This document shows, piece after piece, positions 41,001 through 52,835 of a DNA stretch of 64,000 nt; the stretch's first letter is position 1, and the number at the start of each line of letters is the position of its first letter. The notes below the pieces were generated by a model. That model saw only the letters and a program-made list of their open reading frames with translations. It searched no databases and was not told where the DNA came from. A program made the position numbers and the translations under genes. The stretch covers positions 7,068,001 to 7,132,000 of the forward strand of contig OZ020485.1 in the NCBI GenBank assembly GCA_963971405.1, given 5' to 3'. The DNA is from Psococerastis gibbosa. Taxonomy: Eukaryota > Arthropoda > Insecta > Psocodea > Psocidae.

Positions 41001-44000
41001 TGTCCCAATAAATCCGTTTTAATTTAAAAATCTTTTGTTACAATTTAGCCTGCCGGCCCTCTCTTTGGGGAAAGCGGGACATACAGTTTGAAAACAGCCA
41101 TAACTGAAGTTAGTGAAGGCCACAATCGATATCTACAAATCCGAATGTAGAGGGACACTTCTAAAGGACGTGACATAATTTAGTTGAAAGCTCTATGAAT
41201 CCGTTCAATATTTCCTGCAAAATTTGATTTTGTACGCGTATAAGGTATTTCCTCCGAATGTCTCGTAATCACTTGCGATTGATTTGGTTTGAATAAAGGC
41301 AGAAATTATTAGTTATATCAGGTTAGGTCAGGTTCAATTATCAGATGAAACCGACGTTAGCCCTAGTCGCCTGGGTATAGAAGCCTTCAGTTGTGTTATT
41401 TTTCCTACCGCCAATTTAATATTCCTAAAGAAACTATTGTGTCGCATTGAAACAACTCTGAGGATCGCATTCCAAGCGGCCTATAAGGTTTTATCTCACC
41501 TGCCTTTTGTGTCCATGTCAAACAATCGCTGCTTGACAGACTTCATTAAGTCTTCAAAGTCTTCCCCAAGTTTCGCAAGACGAAACGATTCCACAAAATC
41601 TTCGTATTCAATGCACTCGATTCGAACTGTCAACGTCTCCATATCGTCGATAAGATAGTTTCGCAGCTTTTTCAACAATAACTCACTTCTTTCTGTTTCT
41701 CTTACAAGTTTCATTCTAGTTTCTTCGCCTTCTTTGTCAAGCATTCGGGTCATATCATCAACAATTCTGCTATCTGGGACAAGCTCTTCATCTGAAAGTC
41801 TTAGAGATTCCGGTAGTACTGCATTGGCCTCCAAAACTTGCTTGTATTGTTGCTGCAACTCGGCCACTTCAGCCTTCACTTTCATTTTATGTTCCTCACC
41901 CATACGAACTTTTTCTTCATAGTTTTTTCTTAATTGCAATTCTTCAACGCTGATAGCCGATTTACCATCAATGTCAGGAGATATTTGAACCTAAAATTGA
42001 CTTATAATGATGAATAAAGTAGATTGGGATTGGAAGTTGTCGGCGTTGGTGGACGCCTGGGATAATTGGCGAAACAGTGCTTGAATTGGCTAAACTAATC
42101 TGTCAATTAATTCATATTCAGGAATATCAGGAATCAATCATCGTCTTCAGGGGATTGTGTAAATGAGTCGCATTTGAACAATAGGCCCACATTGGGCAAG
42201 CACTTTACAGCTAGAAACGTGTACCGACACTCCCACCATATGTCTGATTCTACATTTTACTGACACATAGCGGAATCGACTATATCGAAGATACAATATA
42301 ATACATATCTTATAAATAATATATAATAATACTACAATAGGCCTTTATAAATAAGTAGCATATAATACAAATATTATATTACTCACAAAATAAAATGGAC
42401 ATAGTTCTGGTCGTGGCTTCTCCGTCCCGAATGAGGGAGGAAGCTGGAAGCAAAACACCGATCCAGCACCTCCGCAAGTAAACAGGTATCTTTCATCGAA
42501 GTTAAAGCACATATTATTTATGGTATCACCAACGCTATTGTGCACTTGGTAATGCAAAAAATCTTCATTAGCTTGCTGAGGATGCACAGCTGCTATCCGG
42601 CCATTGGAGTATCCAAGAAAAAGGCAGTCATTTTTAGCACTGTAAGAAAATTCGAGTCTAATATCATCGACATAAATGTAAGGAAGAGGCTGCTAGTTTG
42701 GTGAATACTGCTTTATGGCTGCGAGACTGCTGCATCTACGAAAAAGACAAGAAGTTGGAAACCTTCAAAATGCGGTAGAAGGATGCCTAAAATATCATTA
42801 ACAGACGAAATATTAGTTCTTTTATGTCTGCGAATTACTTAAGGACTTTTCATCATTATTTTGAAAGTTTTGTTAAAACAGACTGAGCAGACTCTATTAT
42901 TATTATTATTATTTTTCTTTAAAAAAAAAGGTGACATCGCATACAAACAATTTAATGAATGTATCCGATTAACCTCTTCAATCGCCTCACTAAGTCACCT
43001 AGTAGGTACATGTGTCGAGTTACGACAAGTCTCCGACCGCAAGGTGTGTAGATACTCGCACAACTACAAGCAAGCTACCACATTGCCACCGAAGTGAAGT
43101 CGCAATTAAGTTAAGTCCGCAGAGTTGGCGTTATCCATTTAACTATGAATTTGTAGGTAAAATTTCCAAAACTTGTAATGCTACTTGCAATGTATCGTGA
43201 TGTCTGCCAATAACTACAATCAGAACGTAGAAACAAGATGGCTGAGCTAAAGCTGTGCTAAATTGCACACATTAATTTTTGGTAATTTTTCTTCTTTAAA
43301 TGCATCTTGATTATGTCAATAGACATACCTATAAAGACAACAATGGACTTCACCAGGGTATGTGGGCATAATGTTCAAACCCCGAATAAGCTTTAGTTTG
43401 TAAAAGTCATATTCGAAGATAGTGCCAGGTCTTACTCCTTCGAAACTGACCCAGATTGTGTCATAAGGAGAATTCCATAAGAAAAGCACAGGCCCGGAAA
43501 CCAAGCATGGGTCCTCCTCTAATTCTTGCACATCAGTTGCGCCGAAATATTCCATAGTCCCGTCTTCATCCTGTTGTTTGTCATTCGTTGGCAGTGTCTC
43601 CAGCTCAATCAAACCACGAAGGACCATTTCCACAGTAATTGTTTGTGGCGTAAGAATGATAAGATTGGTGTCTTTAGAGGATGGCGCCAGTGTCTCTGAC
43701 ACTGAATAATGTAATACCCTTCCATCCATGCATCCGACCTTTAAACACAACCAAAATGTTTGTTAACCATATATGGATAGACACAGGATTGTATGCTACT
43801 TAAGGCAATATAGAAACTTTATATAAACCTAAATAATTTTCAGTGAAAGGAAAGCTTAGTCTTACCCAAAGGTGTCGCAGAGAGACCGGGCTCCATAGCA
43901 AACAAGTAACGGGCGAATTTACAGGGCAGACCCCAATGGATTCCAATTTGAGCGAGGTTTTCACAGTTTTAGGAATTACATGGTAAAAGAAAATGGTGCC

Positions 44001-47000
44001 ATCTTCGCTGCCACTGACTAAAAGGTTATCCTCTTCAGTCTCGGTGAAAGCCAACGCGGTCACAGCTTTTGTGTGAGGTTTGAGAGCCTGGGCAACCTGA
44101 ATACCTGAAGGCGTGTTCATAATCAAGCGTACCACTCCATCGTCGAAACCGCCTACAGTTCCTTTTCCTGCTGGAGCCATCTGCAAAAGAATGAATATTA
44201 ATTGGTGCCTAGTTTTTTTTCACTAATATATCACAGCATATTATCGTATATTACAGTCTCACATTAAAATTAGGATATCTCTTAGTCATGACTGGCTTTG
44301 ACTATTTCGGCAAAAGACGCCGCCCACGAGTAGTAGGTACATTATGGGCCCAGTTACAAATTGTAAATAAGAACGGGAACGAGTGAACCGGTACATGCTT
44401 TCTTATATTTACCAATAAGAATAGGTAAGTACCTACCGAGATGGATAATATAAGCAGTTCCATGGCAAATAACTGAACTAGGGTTAAATTTGAGTTTCCT
44501 CGACCGTTCCTATTGACGATTGAATAATCAAGACCGGACCGACAAATATATTACTAGTTACAGATCACCCGACAGGCATTTCGTAAAAAAAAAACTTTTT
44601 TTGGGTTCCTCAAAACGTGTAAATACGTTGGGATCTCGAAATCGATAATGCGACCATTTCCTTACAGGCTACTAACGTACCAATAGGAAGGCAATAAATT
44701 AATGATAATATGTAGGTTAACTTACCGAAAGAGGAAGCCATATTAAACACCTGCCACTATAGGCAAATTCTTTATTTTTATCAATTTTTTTTTCTTTGAA
44801 ATTATAAATATAGATTTGGCCATCAGTACCCAACGAGGCAAAGAAGTCTTCGGCTGGAGAGGTCTGAACGGCCAAAACAGGACCAGAATGGCAGATGAAT
44901 TCTGTTTTTGGCAGCTTAGCATCAGCATGTGTGGTTATATCCAAGTTCCAAATGGCACCAGCCTGATCCTAAACAAAAATTGAAGGAAAGTTTCAATTCT
45001 TCTTCTTCTTTGGCGTTGCAGCCCATGGTGAGCTGGGCTTTTCGTCGCACTATCTCGCTCCAGACATCCCGGTCCTTGGCCTTCATTTTCCAAGCCGCCA
45101 CTGACAACATCCTGACACATCGAGTATACCAAGGTCACTTTTCACCTGGGTCCTGCATCGACCGGTTCCGTCGCCTTCTGCTCTCCAGAAAGGTTTTAGT
45201 TTACAAACGATCTGGGTGCAGAATGTTGCTGATTGTTTTTAAGTAGATGAAAACCCTTACTCAGCCAATTTCAGAAGCGATAGTTGTAATGTTTTCCCAA
45301 ATAATTACAGAAGTTAGAACTAAGTTCAGTTTATAATAGTTCGCGGTTTTTTGGTGCTGGGGCCAGTGGCAAAGTTGTGAAATAACTTTTCTTCGTCTTG
45401 GTCTTTCTCGGTATTTGGAATAAAATGTAAATGTAACAATAAGGAAATAAAAGATGAAATAAATGAAAATCAGATTAGCAAAACTATTATTTTACTTAAA
45501 AACATGAAGAACATGACAATAGTACGATATAGGTAACTTTAGAAAACTTAACGTACCTGCGCGAACCAGGTGGTATCCTCTGGGGCAGCCGAAGCTTTTA
45601 CAAGATTGACCAACTGCGCAGGCGCGTCCGTTGCCATTACAATTAATTCGAAATGAGGCTCCATTTCCATAAAGGGTGCGTCCTCAGGAGGATCAGCCAT
45701 TTCTATGGTCTCATAATTCCAAAGTCTGACGGCGCCATCAAGGCCTAAAATTAAAACCAAGCTAAAAGGAAAACATCTTTCTTTGACATGTGAAACTCAA
45801 TAAGAACATAAAAATATTGTCCTCGTTCGACGTAAAGTTCGGTTCGGTGAGGCTAAAGCAACTTAGTTGTTGCACAATGTCTCCAACTTCAGGGCATTCA
45901 GTAAGCTGACCCAATTGATAGCTAATATCCATAGTCAGCCAGCCTAATAGCCTATAGGAGCAAAAAGGGTAAAACCAACTGTCTGAAATACGGAGCACCG
46001 TACCGGCAGTCAAAAGCGATGAGTTTGAGAAAACCAGTTGAGTTATTTCGGCAGTATGGCACCGCAAGCCTCCGGTTCTGAATACTTCCAATCGGATAAC
46101 TCCCTCATCCCAAATGAGAATGTTTCCCCAGGAGCTTCCCGAAGCGAATGTCCCATCCGGGAGAGGCAGGGCGCTCACGAGGTCGCATGCCTCAGTTTTT
46201 CCAAATCTGCCGAGCTCCCCCTGCAATTTCTGCCCCGTAAAAGTGTCGTTCATGTTCCAAAACTTAATATGACTTGCACCTGGAAGAAACATACATAATA
46301 TCCGATAGTATACATTATCAGTAGCATATTATCATATATATATATATATATATTATTATCATATACAGTAGCATATTATTATCATATACAGTAGCCATTC
46401 GGGGCTGAAGCTCGCCTAATATAAAGACACTTATCATTTCATTTCATAATTAGTAAAGACGTATAGAAACCGGTCCAGTGAAATTAAATACGGTACAGTA
46501 TATATAGAGAAAAGAAACAATTTGCTCACCTGTAGAAACCAGTTGGTGATTGAAGAAGCCCGAAAAATGAACGCAATACACATCACGTTCGTAAGCTTTG
46601 CATCTAAAAAGCACTTCAGCCTTCTCCCACACCCAAACAGTGACCAGGAAATCCGGGGTAGAGCTTTGCGACAGCAACAGGTCCCCTTTGGGATTGTATT
46701 CCAAGTAGCAGTATCCTTGCTGGGCTCCATTCTCAAGGGCGTGCAAAACTTGAAATGACGGCCAGTGGCAGATCAGGATGAGCGGATCTTCGCCCCGCTC
46801 TGCGATCGCTAGGTGAGGCTTCAGTGGGTTTTTCTAAAATTGAGATGGGACAACCCTGATAAAGAGCTGAAGCAGAATCAAAATCGGATTTACTTCTTCC
46901 ATATCAGGCAAAATGGGGCCAGTATAAATATTTGGTTACCGTACCGATTGTACCGAATCTACCCTAACCGGGTGAGCATGATTCCTTCTGACATGGGCAT

Positions 47001-50000
47001 GTATTGACGCTAAGAGCAACTCACAGCATCCTATAAATTATTGAGATCCGGAGGACAATTTGTCTGCTGCTACGATTACCATATCCCGAAGCATGGGTCA
47101 AGTTAAATTGTGGCCTGGGTTTCAATTGGCAAACGAATGCAAATGGTATAGGAGACATGCTGGTGTGCCGACTGCTGCCTTCACCTTGCACAGCTGCTGA
47201 CCTAGCAGAAGCTAACGACAAGGCCATCCAAGCCGCTACCTACTGGACAACCCATTAAACGTGTTTCCGCCTGGACACGTTAAGTAAGTAAGTATCCTAC
47301 TACCGTACCATAAAACTATTTTTTCATTTCCACACAAGAAACTAGGTTATGCCCACAGTAGGATGTCGACTAGGAAGTGAAAATTGTCTATGTGAGGAAC
47401 ATACGTACAGTAATAAATCAAATCTAATCAATTTGAAATGTCTTTTTGCTGTGGGCTACAATATCAACACGATTGCACAATCATGAACTTGCAAGAATTG
47501 AGAACAGAAAATAATTTTGTAAAGATGGAAATAAACCATTCATTCAATATAGGGATGATTCCTCCCTCTCCACTCCTGCAGCCATAGCACAACAGAAAAA
47601 GTTATAATAAACCGGGGTTAAAACTAATGGTATCATTCGAATAAGGTCAAATATATATGTATTTCCTCCCGAACAGGAACAGCGAAAACGGAGGAGAACT
47701 TATAGGAACGTGTAAAGGCAGGGAACTAACTCGTGGAAACAATGTTCGTGGTCAGCGCCCTTACGTAGACAAGCCACGTTGATGCTGTTCGGGACTGTTT
47801 GGGTTGAGGAGCATGATGAGAATATCAGACGCCACCACTGCACTATCGGTATATACTACTCCCTAATGCAGAGCCACATAACATAAGTTATGGGATTGTC
47901 TTCTGGGGTGCGTGGAATCTATGTTCGTGGACAGCGACGTTACGTAGACTAGCCACGTTGATGCTGAGACCAGTAATGTATGTTCGGGACTGTTTGGGTT
48001 GAGGAGCATGATGAGAATATCAGACGCCACCACTGCACTATCGGTATATACTACTCCCTAATGCAGAGCCACATAACATAAGTTATGGAATTGTCCTCTG
48101 GGGTGCGTGGAATCAATGTTCGTGGACAGCTTAGACTAGCCACGTTGATGCTGGGGCCAGTAAAGTATGTTCGGGACTGTTTGGGTTGAGGAGCATGATG
48201 AGAATATCAGACGCCACCACTGCACTATCGGTATACTACTCGCTAGTACAGAGCCACATAACATATGGGATTGTCCTCTGGGGTGCCAACTCCGAATGCA
48301 ATATTGGGAGACTTTTTAATCTTCAGAAGAGGGCGGTGCGATATCTCTGTGTTGGCCTGCCTAGAGACGCAACGTGTCCAAATTTCAAAAAGCTGGGTAT
48401 TCTGACTCTACTATATTATGCTGTCTACGTTCTAGAGGCGTGCACTCCAGTGAAGAAGGTGTCTGGTACTATGCCTAAGCTGGGAGACCTATATGGTGAC
48501 TATAACCCCAGCGTTAATTCGGGATTATCTTTTCGTGTTTATTCTATGTCTCCTATTACGAATTTTAGACGGAGTCCCGCTGTTATTGGCGCAAAATATT
48601 TTGTGCGCAATCGTTGTTCTTCAATCCTTTATTATTGGAATTTATAATCTTAAAGTTGATTTTTGTATAATTACCGTAACTCTGGAGATACTAGTGGCCC
48701 TGCAACTCCTGTGGCATGTAAGTTCTCCTGTTTTAGTGCGGTAAATATGAAGGTAACTGCCAGTGACGAAGATAAGCACGTTTCGATCAGCAACTGTCAA
48801 GTTGTGCAGTGATTTACAATCGTACCCAAACGAATGGTGGAAACTCAGTAAATCAGCAGGTAGAGTACATGCTTCGCTTACCACGGGCCCAGTCGAACTA
48901 TCCGCAATGTAGTTTGAGGGCAATGCCCTGCCTTAAAACAAAAACATTTCATTATTACAAAATGAACGTAAACAAGCCGCCAATGGCCGAGGTGATGAAT
49001 CCTATAGGCGGCAAATCCACCGGCGAATTTACTTCATTTGTGATTTGAGATTTTTTGTTTGTTTTGTTTTAAGGAGACTATCACGTAGACACTAAGATAC
49101 TTCACTTATCTATTATAAATTAAGTTATAATATAGTAGAGACTTATTAATGATGTCTGCTACCATATTGTAACTTAATTTATAATAGATAAGTATCTACA
49201 TAATAGTCTCCTTAAAACAAAACAAACAAAAAATCACTAATGAAGTAAATTCGCCGGTGGAATTGCCGCCATAGAGCAATGGCCCTGATTACATACTCAA
49301 ATATTTATTCGACCCAGGATCAAATAAATATTTTGAATGTTTATGTTGAAGTAGGCTATACGATTTGATTATGAGATAAGGTATTACACTTTCGAACTTT
49401 TCTAGGACCCATATTATAAATATATATATAAATAAGTGTGTAATAGGGGGATTGGCGTGGTTAGACAAGATGTTCGTTGATTACTGTTTAGGATTTTGTA
49501 CTGAATTTATCTAGTTACGGTTAAGGTCAAGTTAAAGCTACGAGGGACAAAAAATCGGATGAAAATGCATAAAGTGAAAGAAAGGCAAACGTCATACTGG
49601 CAAAATTTAGATTTTAAGCAATGGTTGTTTAATTTGCGTGACTTTATATTTTCCTTCCGTAAATTTTCTCATATTCAATAAGTACATATAGGGCTACATG
49701 CCAATGCAAACATTCGACTGGCTGTAGGTAAATAACTATGTTTCGCCGATATTAAATTCATTCGGAAATGTTTTTTTGTTTTCAGCTAATTAAACGATGC
49801 ATATAATTATATGTAACCAAACTTTGTTATTTTATTAGGGGTAGGCCTAGCTTTTTTTTATACAAAAAGATTAATCGCATACAAGCAATTTAATGAATGT
49901 ATGCGATTGACCTTTTCAGTCGCCTCTGTAGGTTATTACCCGTGATGAGTACGACACGTCTCCGATTGCATGGCGTGTAGACTCGCACAAGCGCAAGCAC

Positions 50001-50338
50001 GTTACCACTTGGCCGTCGAAGTCGAAGACGTCCTTTACCCTAGATACATGTACAATAAGATAAAACTAAATGGGAAACAATCTGCAGTAGCTGGAGAACA
50101 GTCTAAGAACAGCAGTACCAAACTGGAAATTTTGGTTGCAGGTGAGCATCAGACAGCAGGATGCTACAAAACAATAGATAGTTGCAGCCTATCCCAAGAA
50201 ACTAGCGTTATTAACTTGAAGGACCATGTTGTAAAAGGCACCAATTTCAGACAAATAACCTGGAAGTATAAAGTAAATCTTACCCGATTCTAAGTTTATT
50301 TCAGGCTTATCGTCGTTAGGACTAGTTTTGTCAGCCAT
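35085..50338 (-). CDS. CFAP44: CFAP44 (WDR52), cilia- and flagella-associated protein 44, complete, 13 exons, 1,824 residues
   Basis: Exons: 50338-50284, 48931-48675, 46833-46530, 46279-46004, 45744-45557, 44968-44726, 44180-43866, 43738-43329, 42639-42387, 41990-41500, 38382-38084, 37982-35870, 35355-35085. All are GT..AG and in phase; total 5,475 nt with stop. CFAP44 works with CFAP43 in the tether/tether-head complex of the inner dynein arm f in axonemes, and its loss causes sperm-tail defects in mammals and trypanosomes. Family marks: LLSFHHSFGYDCKSL near the N-terminus, then WD repeats to about residue 767, then a long coiled-coil tail; length is close to the human protein (about 1,850). 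CFAP43 has the same architecture but is shorter and lacks the HHSFGYDC block. In insects the expected place of action is the sperm flagellum and chordotonal cilia. The start ATG at 50336-50338 gives MADKTSPNDDKPEINLESG; an upstream in-frame ATG would add MEVYLFTLGTA. Confidence 0.88.
35870..37982 (-). other. CFAP44: CFAP44 exon 12: single 2.1-kb exon encoding most of the coiled-coil tail
   Basis: Residues about 1031-1735, heptad-rich and charged, with an acidic linker at about 1335-1364 (EDADSDDSSSSDDDTESDE). It starts at the acceptor TTGTTTCAG at 37983-37991, giving EYKVPKHLKVSTL; the open frame extends upstream to 38034, but that part is intron. The intron before it is only 101 bp (37983-38083), far shorter than the others. 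Confidence 0.85.
38455..38545 (-). repeat. Possible LINE 3' tail
   Basis: GGGCCTTTTGGCTCACTCTTACAATC resembles, on the same strand, the GGGCCAAAGGCCCTCTCTTACAATT tail of the LINE at 59225-59760. Short and uncertain. Confidence 0.35.
39463..40873 (-). mobile_element. Penelope-like element, truncated, with inverted terminal sequences and 15-bp target duplication
   Basis: Flanked by TAATGTGACCATTAT at 39448-39462 and again at 40874-40888. Terminal sequences at about 39504-39581 and 40800-40868 are inverted copies of each other (CACGACCGGTTTCGA and TCGAAACCGGTCGTG with the adjoining AAATATCACATAAAAACAT). The body carries the C-terminal half of a Penelope reverse transcriptase and its GIY-YIG endonuclease on the minus strand. 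It sits in CFAP44 intron 10. Related solo termini are at 18610-18680 and 60625-60780. Confidence 0.88.
39666..40819 (-). pseudogene. Penelope-type reverse transcriptase plus GIY-YIG endonuclease, broken
   Basis: The first segment (40819-40391) has FFIQKEGLAMGSSLSPILAE and the palm motif RYVNDIFLIF, where the usual second Asp of the YVDD-like box is Asn. A frameshift near 40410 moves the frame to RKPTPTDC...HHKYAAIHAMIHRLLNIP. A stop near 40155 separates that from the endonuclease segment (40112-39666), which has GVYQLLCDDCDCSYVGQTG, the GIY-YIG core with its CxxC..C insert, then FKKRLYEHF, a HMNNTGH box and LETIEMKQ. The N-terminal half of the protein is missing. Clearly non-functional. Confidence 0.9.
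42905..43095 (+). repeat. Dispersed repeat family with ATCGCATACAA head (copy 2 of 3)
   Basis: ACATCGCATACAAACAATTT, CGATTAACCTCTTCAATCGC, ACGACAAGTCTCCGACCGCA and ACTACAAGCAAGCTACCACA appear in the same order as at 49855-50045. Intron of CFAP44. Confidence 0.65.
44366..44466. repeat. Dispersed repeat shared with 52985-53088
   Basis: ACGAGTGAACCGGTACATGC, TTACCAATAAGAATAGG and GATAATATAAGCAGTTCCAT match the second copy in the same order. Class not recognised. Confidence 0.55.
44597..44700. repeat. Dispersed repeat (copy 2 of 3; see 28765 and 51541)
   Basis: GGGTTCCTCAAAACGTGTAA, ATCTCGAAATCGATAATG and CATTTCCTTACAGGCTACTAA align with the other two copies. Confidence 0.55.
44990..45195 (-). 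mobile_element. LINE fragment, extreme C-terminus
   Basis: The minus strand reads AWKMKAKDRDVWSEIVRRKA then MGCNAKEEEE. The pattern (A..R..W...V..A...GL..K) is the usual end of a LINE reverse transcriptase ORF in insects. It lies in CFAP44 intron 5, just 5' of exon 6. Confidence 0.55.
46339..46440. repeat. (AT)n tract and short LINE-tail repeat
   Basis: About ten AT units, then two copies of ATCATATACAGTAGC, then CCATTCGGGGCTGAAGCTCG with CCTAATATAAAGAC, the same tail as at 10706-10765. Confidence 0.6.
47738..48290 (+). repeat. Tandem repeat of a LINE reverse transcriptase segment (about 190-bp unit, nearly three copies)
   Basis: TGTTCGGGACTGTTTGGGTT begins units at 47786, 47981 and 48168. 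Each unit includes AGAATATCAGACGCCACCAC, CTATCGGTATA and CTCTGGGGTGCG. The spacer ATGTTCGTGGACAGCGACGT...AGCCACGTTGATGCTG is repeated too. Unit sequence encodes the same reverse transcriptase stretch that continues in frame after the last copy. Confidence 0.85.
48186..48647 (+). mobile_element. LINE reverse transcriptase C-terminal fragment
   Basis: Open for 153 codons: TTALSVYYSLVQSHITYGIV, LWG, LFNLQKRAVRYLCVGLPRD, then a CPNFKKLGILTLLYYAVYVL stretch and a Y..N tail. This is the post-palm region of jockey/R1-like LINEs (Y..L.QSHL.YGI..WG....L...QKRAIR). The catalytic palm is missing. Antisense to CFAP44 in intron 2. Confidence 0.82.
49007..49270. repeat. Foldback MITE, GGCGG family (copy D)
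   Basis: Starts GGCGGCAAATCCACCGGCG and ends CGCCGGTGGAATTGCCGCC, flanked by ATA on both sides (49004-49006 and 49271-49273). Arms include TTTGTTTTGTTTTAAGGAGA and TATTATAAATTAAGTTATAA, shared with copy F at 55552. It lies in CFAP44 intron 1. Confidence 0.87.
49855..50045 (+). repeat. Dispersed repeat family with ATCGCATACAA head (copy 3 of 3)
   Basis: TTAATCGCATACAAGCAATT, ACCTTTTCAGTCGCCTCTGT, ACGACACGTCTCCGATTGCA and GACTCGCACAAGCGCAAGCA follow the order of copy 2. About 240 bp inside the CFAP44 gene from its start. Confidence 0.65.
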
Positions 50339-50936
50339 AGCCGTGCCCAAAGTAAATAAATATACTTCCATGGCAACTGGTTTCCAGGTGAAAAAAGAGG
50401 GTAATAACAATGACGTGTATTTGATAGATCGATCTAAGGCCCGGTGCACACGGACGATAGGCCTACTCCCTGTCGCGATTTTCAGACGACTTTTCCATTG
50501 AAGCCATAGGGCTAGCAAAAGATTTCTTGTCGATTTCTATTGGCAAACCTTTCTGTTACGTCAGAGAAGTTTATTTTGCCTCTAAATGCCTCATCTGTTC
50601 TCGTGAAGGATAGCCAGAGAATTTAAGCGTTTTTGACTGCACCGACGAGGATTCCTGATATAAAATCTTCCCATAGGCTTGCATTTCCTTTTACGCAACT
50701 CCAACGTTTAATTTTCCCGCCAATTTTGTTTTAATTTCTTTACTACTTGAAACTAAATTCTGTTTTACTTATTGCAAACAATTCAAAATCTTTTTTTTTT
50801 ATAAATAGGTGTGTTGATGTTTGTGGCACACAATGTCCATAGGTAAATCCGGCAATGTCATAATTTTTAAAAACAAATCTTAAATAACAATCAGAGCGAG
50901 GAGTCGACTCGTATCTGTACTTGGTTAAGTCATGCT

Positions 50937-51160
50937 TTCGTCTGTGTCATTGCGTCAATGTTATGCTTGCCTCAGTTTTTCCATCATCGCTTGTAGCCGG
51001 TGACATCGAGAACGTATACCATTTTGCCAATGGCCAAAAATTCATACGGAAACAATAAAAATAGTGTCCGAAATCCATGGAGTCGTTGGCATTGGACAAG
51101 GGACCTATGGGCCTGGGTCAAGTAGGCCTGGGTCAATAAAGAGTCCTTCAAAAAATTACA
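50937..51160. repeat. Dispersed repeat (copy 2 of 2; see 27226)
   Basis: GTGACATCGAGAACGTATAC, TCATACGGAAACAATAAAAA and GAGTCGTTGGCATTGG align with 27226-27441. A local duplication, GTCAAGTAGGCCTGGGTCAA, is present inside. Confidence 0.5.
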
Positions 51161-51540
51161 AATCATTTATAGATGTTCATGTTCTACTTTCTAAAACAAA
51201 AATCAGCAACAGCGAGTGGTTGTTCTGGCTCACGCGATACATAAAAAACAAAAGCTAATACAATGGCTAACTCATGACACTGATTATACCATTTTCGTTA
51301 ATGACGGGTTGCAACACAATAGGTATACACTCTATAGTGTATGCATAAATAGACCCTCCCACAACATGCCACCTCTGAAGAAGCAATATGGCATATACTG
51401 TATAACTATATAAGCAATATATGGGTATCTCATACAGATCGATGTTCACTAGTTGAAATGGAGTAATACTACTGGGACGCCCTTTCATCACCGATCCACA
51501 AATCGACGAACAAACAGACATTCCGGAAAAATTACTTCTT

Positions 51541-51665
51541 TGGGTGCCTGGGACCTCAAAACGTGTAATTTTTACTGAAATCTCGAAATCGAAAATTTCG
51601 GCCAACTCCAAGCTTTCCTTATACCGTACTAACACTACTAACGTATTTAAATAGGAAAACAATAA
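51541..51665. repeat. Dispersed repeat (copy 3 of 3; see 28765 and 44597)
   Basis: GGTGCCTGGGACCTCAAAAC, ATCTCGAAATCGAAAATTTC and AAGCTTTCCTTATACCGTAC match the other copies. Confidence 0.55.
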
Positions 51666-52442
51666 TTAATTCAGTTACTGACACTATCTCACAGCAATAT
51701 ACTTACTTACTTACTGACCAACAATTGCAACGAACGAAGCACTTCGTTTATAACAGTGACTCCATAAGCGCATAACAGCATCAAACAAACTTGGTGCTTA
51801 GTTCGATTGAATTGCTGGTTCAACAGTTCCATTGCTCCTTAAAATGTAGTAGCGTAAGTTAGTATGAAAAAGTGACCAACCTAAACTTATGCTAAAGCTT
51901 ATGCTTAAATTATAGTACGTACTGTATGCTTTATCCTATTATATTGTAATTAAAAGAAATTAATGTTTCTAGATGAACCTATTCTATTCAAATTATCGTA
52001 CATTCTTATTCTTGTCTGCACGTAGTCGATGATAAAGCAGGCATAAGAATGTGTTTTAGTCAGTTTCTTCTAGGCCTATATATATAGTATCACGCAACTT
52101 ATTTTGAGCCCCCTGCAGAATTACATAATTACAGTTCATACAATGGAAGCCATTATCTGTTTCAAAACTTTTCAAATTAATCACCTTAGTGCTGTATCAT
52201 TTTTATTAACTTTACACAGTAGATTATCATACAATATTAACGAGCAATACACATTTTGTAGACACTGAATGTAGTCGCTATACAATGAAGAGGCTTGAGA
52301 AACAGCCACTGCAGAGCTATCCCGGTGACTCTATTGGCATAAATTGGGTAGGTGGAATAAAATTGTTATTTCAGGCATGTATGTCCAGCGCCTTGTTGCC
52401 GGACACGCCATCTCTTTTTATTCAATAAATTACCGAGACTTT

Positions 52443-52835
52443 TTAAGGGCAAACCGGAGTCGCCGATATTCCATTTCTGTGCAAACTTTAATTTCTCATG
52501 AAATATGGAACGCAAAACAATGAAAAAATGCTGAATGGAAAGAAGAATTTGTCCTCTTAATTTTGATATATAGTATGTTGCAATCATCAATACCGATTGG
52601 CTATAGTTAGTGAACTTGATATGCAAAAAATAACGGTCACGCAGGAGTTCAAGCTGAAGGAGTTCATCAACTGTGGCGAATTGGGGTTAAGCAAGTAAAG
52701 CTACTATGCATCAAAATTAGGAGAAAAAATTCTTCTTGCCATTCAGCATTTTTTCATTGTTCTGCGTTCCATATTTCATGAGAAATTGAAGTTTGAACAG
52801 AAAATGGAATATCGGTGACTCCGGTTTGCCCTTAA
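52443..52835. repeat. Inverted-repeat element with TTAA ends
   Basis: TTAAGGGCAAACCGGAGTC at 52443 is mirrored by GACTCCGGTTTGCCCTTAA ending at 52835. Arms are about 125 bp (including TTCTCATGAAATATGGAACG), around an unrelated spacer. TTAA at both ends fits a piggyBac-type target duplication. Confidence 0.8.

Larger units (their letters stand above)
42387..48931 (-). other. CFAP44: CFAP44 exons 2-9: WD-repeat half
   Basis: Residues about 19-767. WD-type strands seen include IKFWNMNDTF, SSWGNILIWDEGVI, LDGAVRLWNYETI, QAGAIWNLDIT, GTDGQIYIYNFKEK, GGFDDGVVRLIMN, VSGSEDGTIFFYHV, GCMDGRVLHYSVSE and GYSNGRIAAV. The spacing fits two beta-propellers. LINE and dispersed-repeat pieces fill the introns. 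Confidence 0.86.

Noticed and set aside
47738-48290. CRISPR-like regular repeats
   Set aside because: The repeat unit is about 190 bp, includes its spacer and encodes reverse transcriptase; the genome is eukaryotic.
35085-50338. CFAP43 instead of CFAP44
   Set aside because: Length (1,824) and the FHHSFGYDC block fit CFAP44; CFAP43 is shorter. Some doubt remains because the call is from memory of the families.
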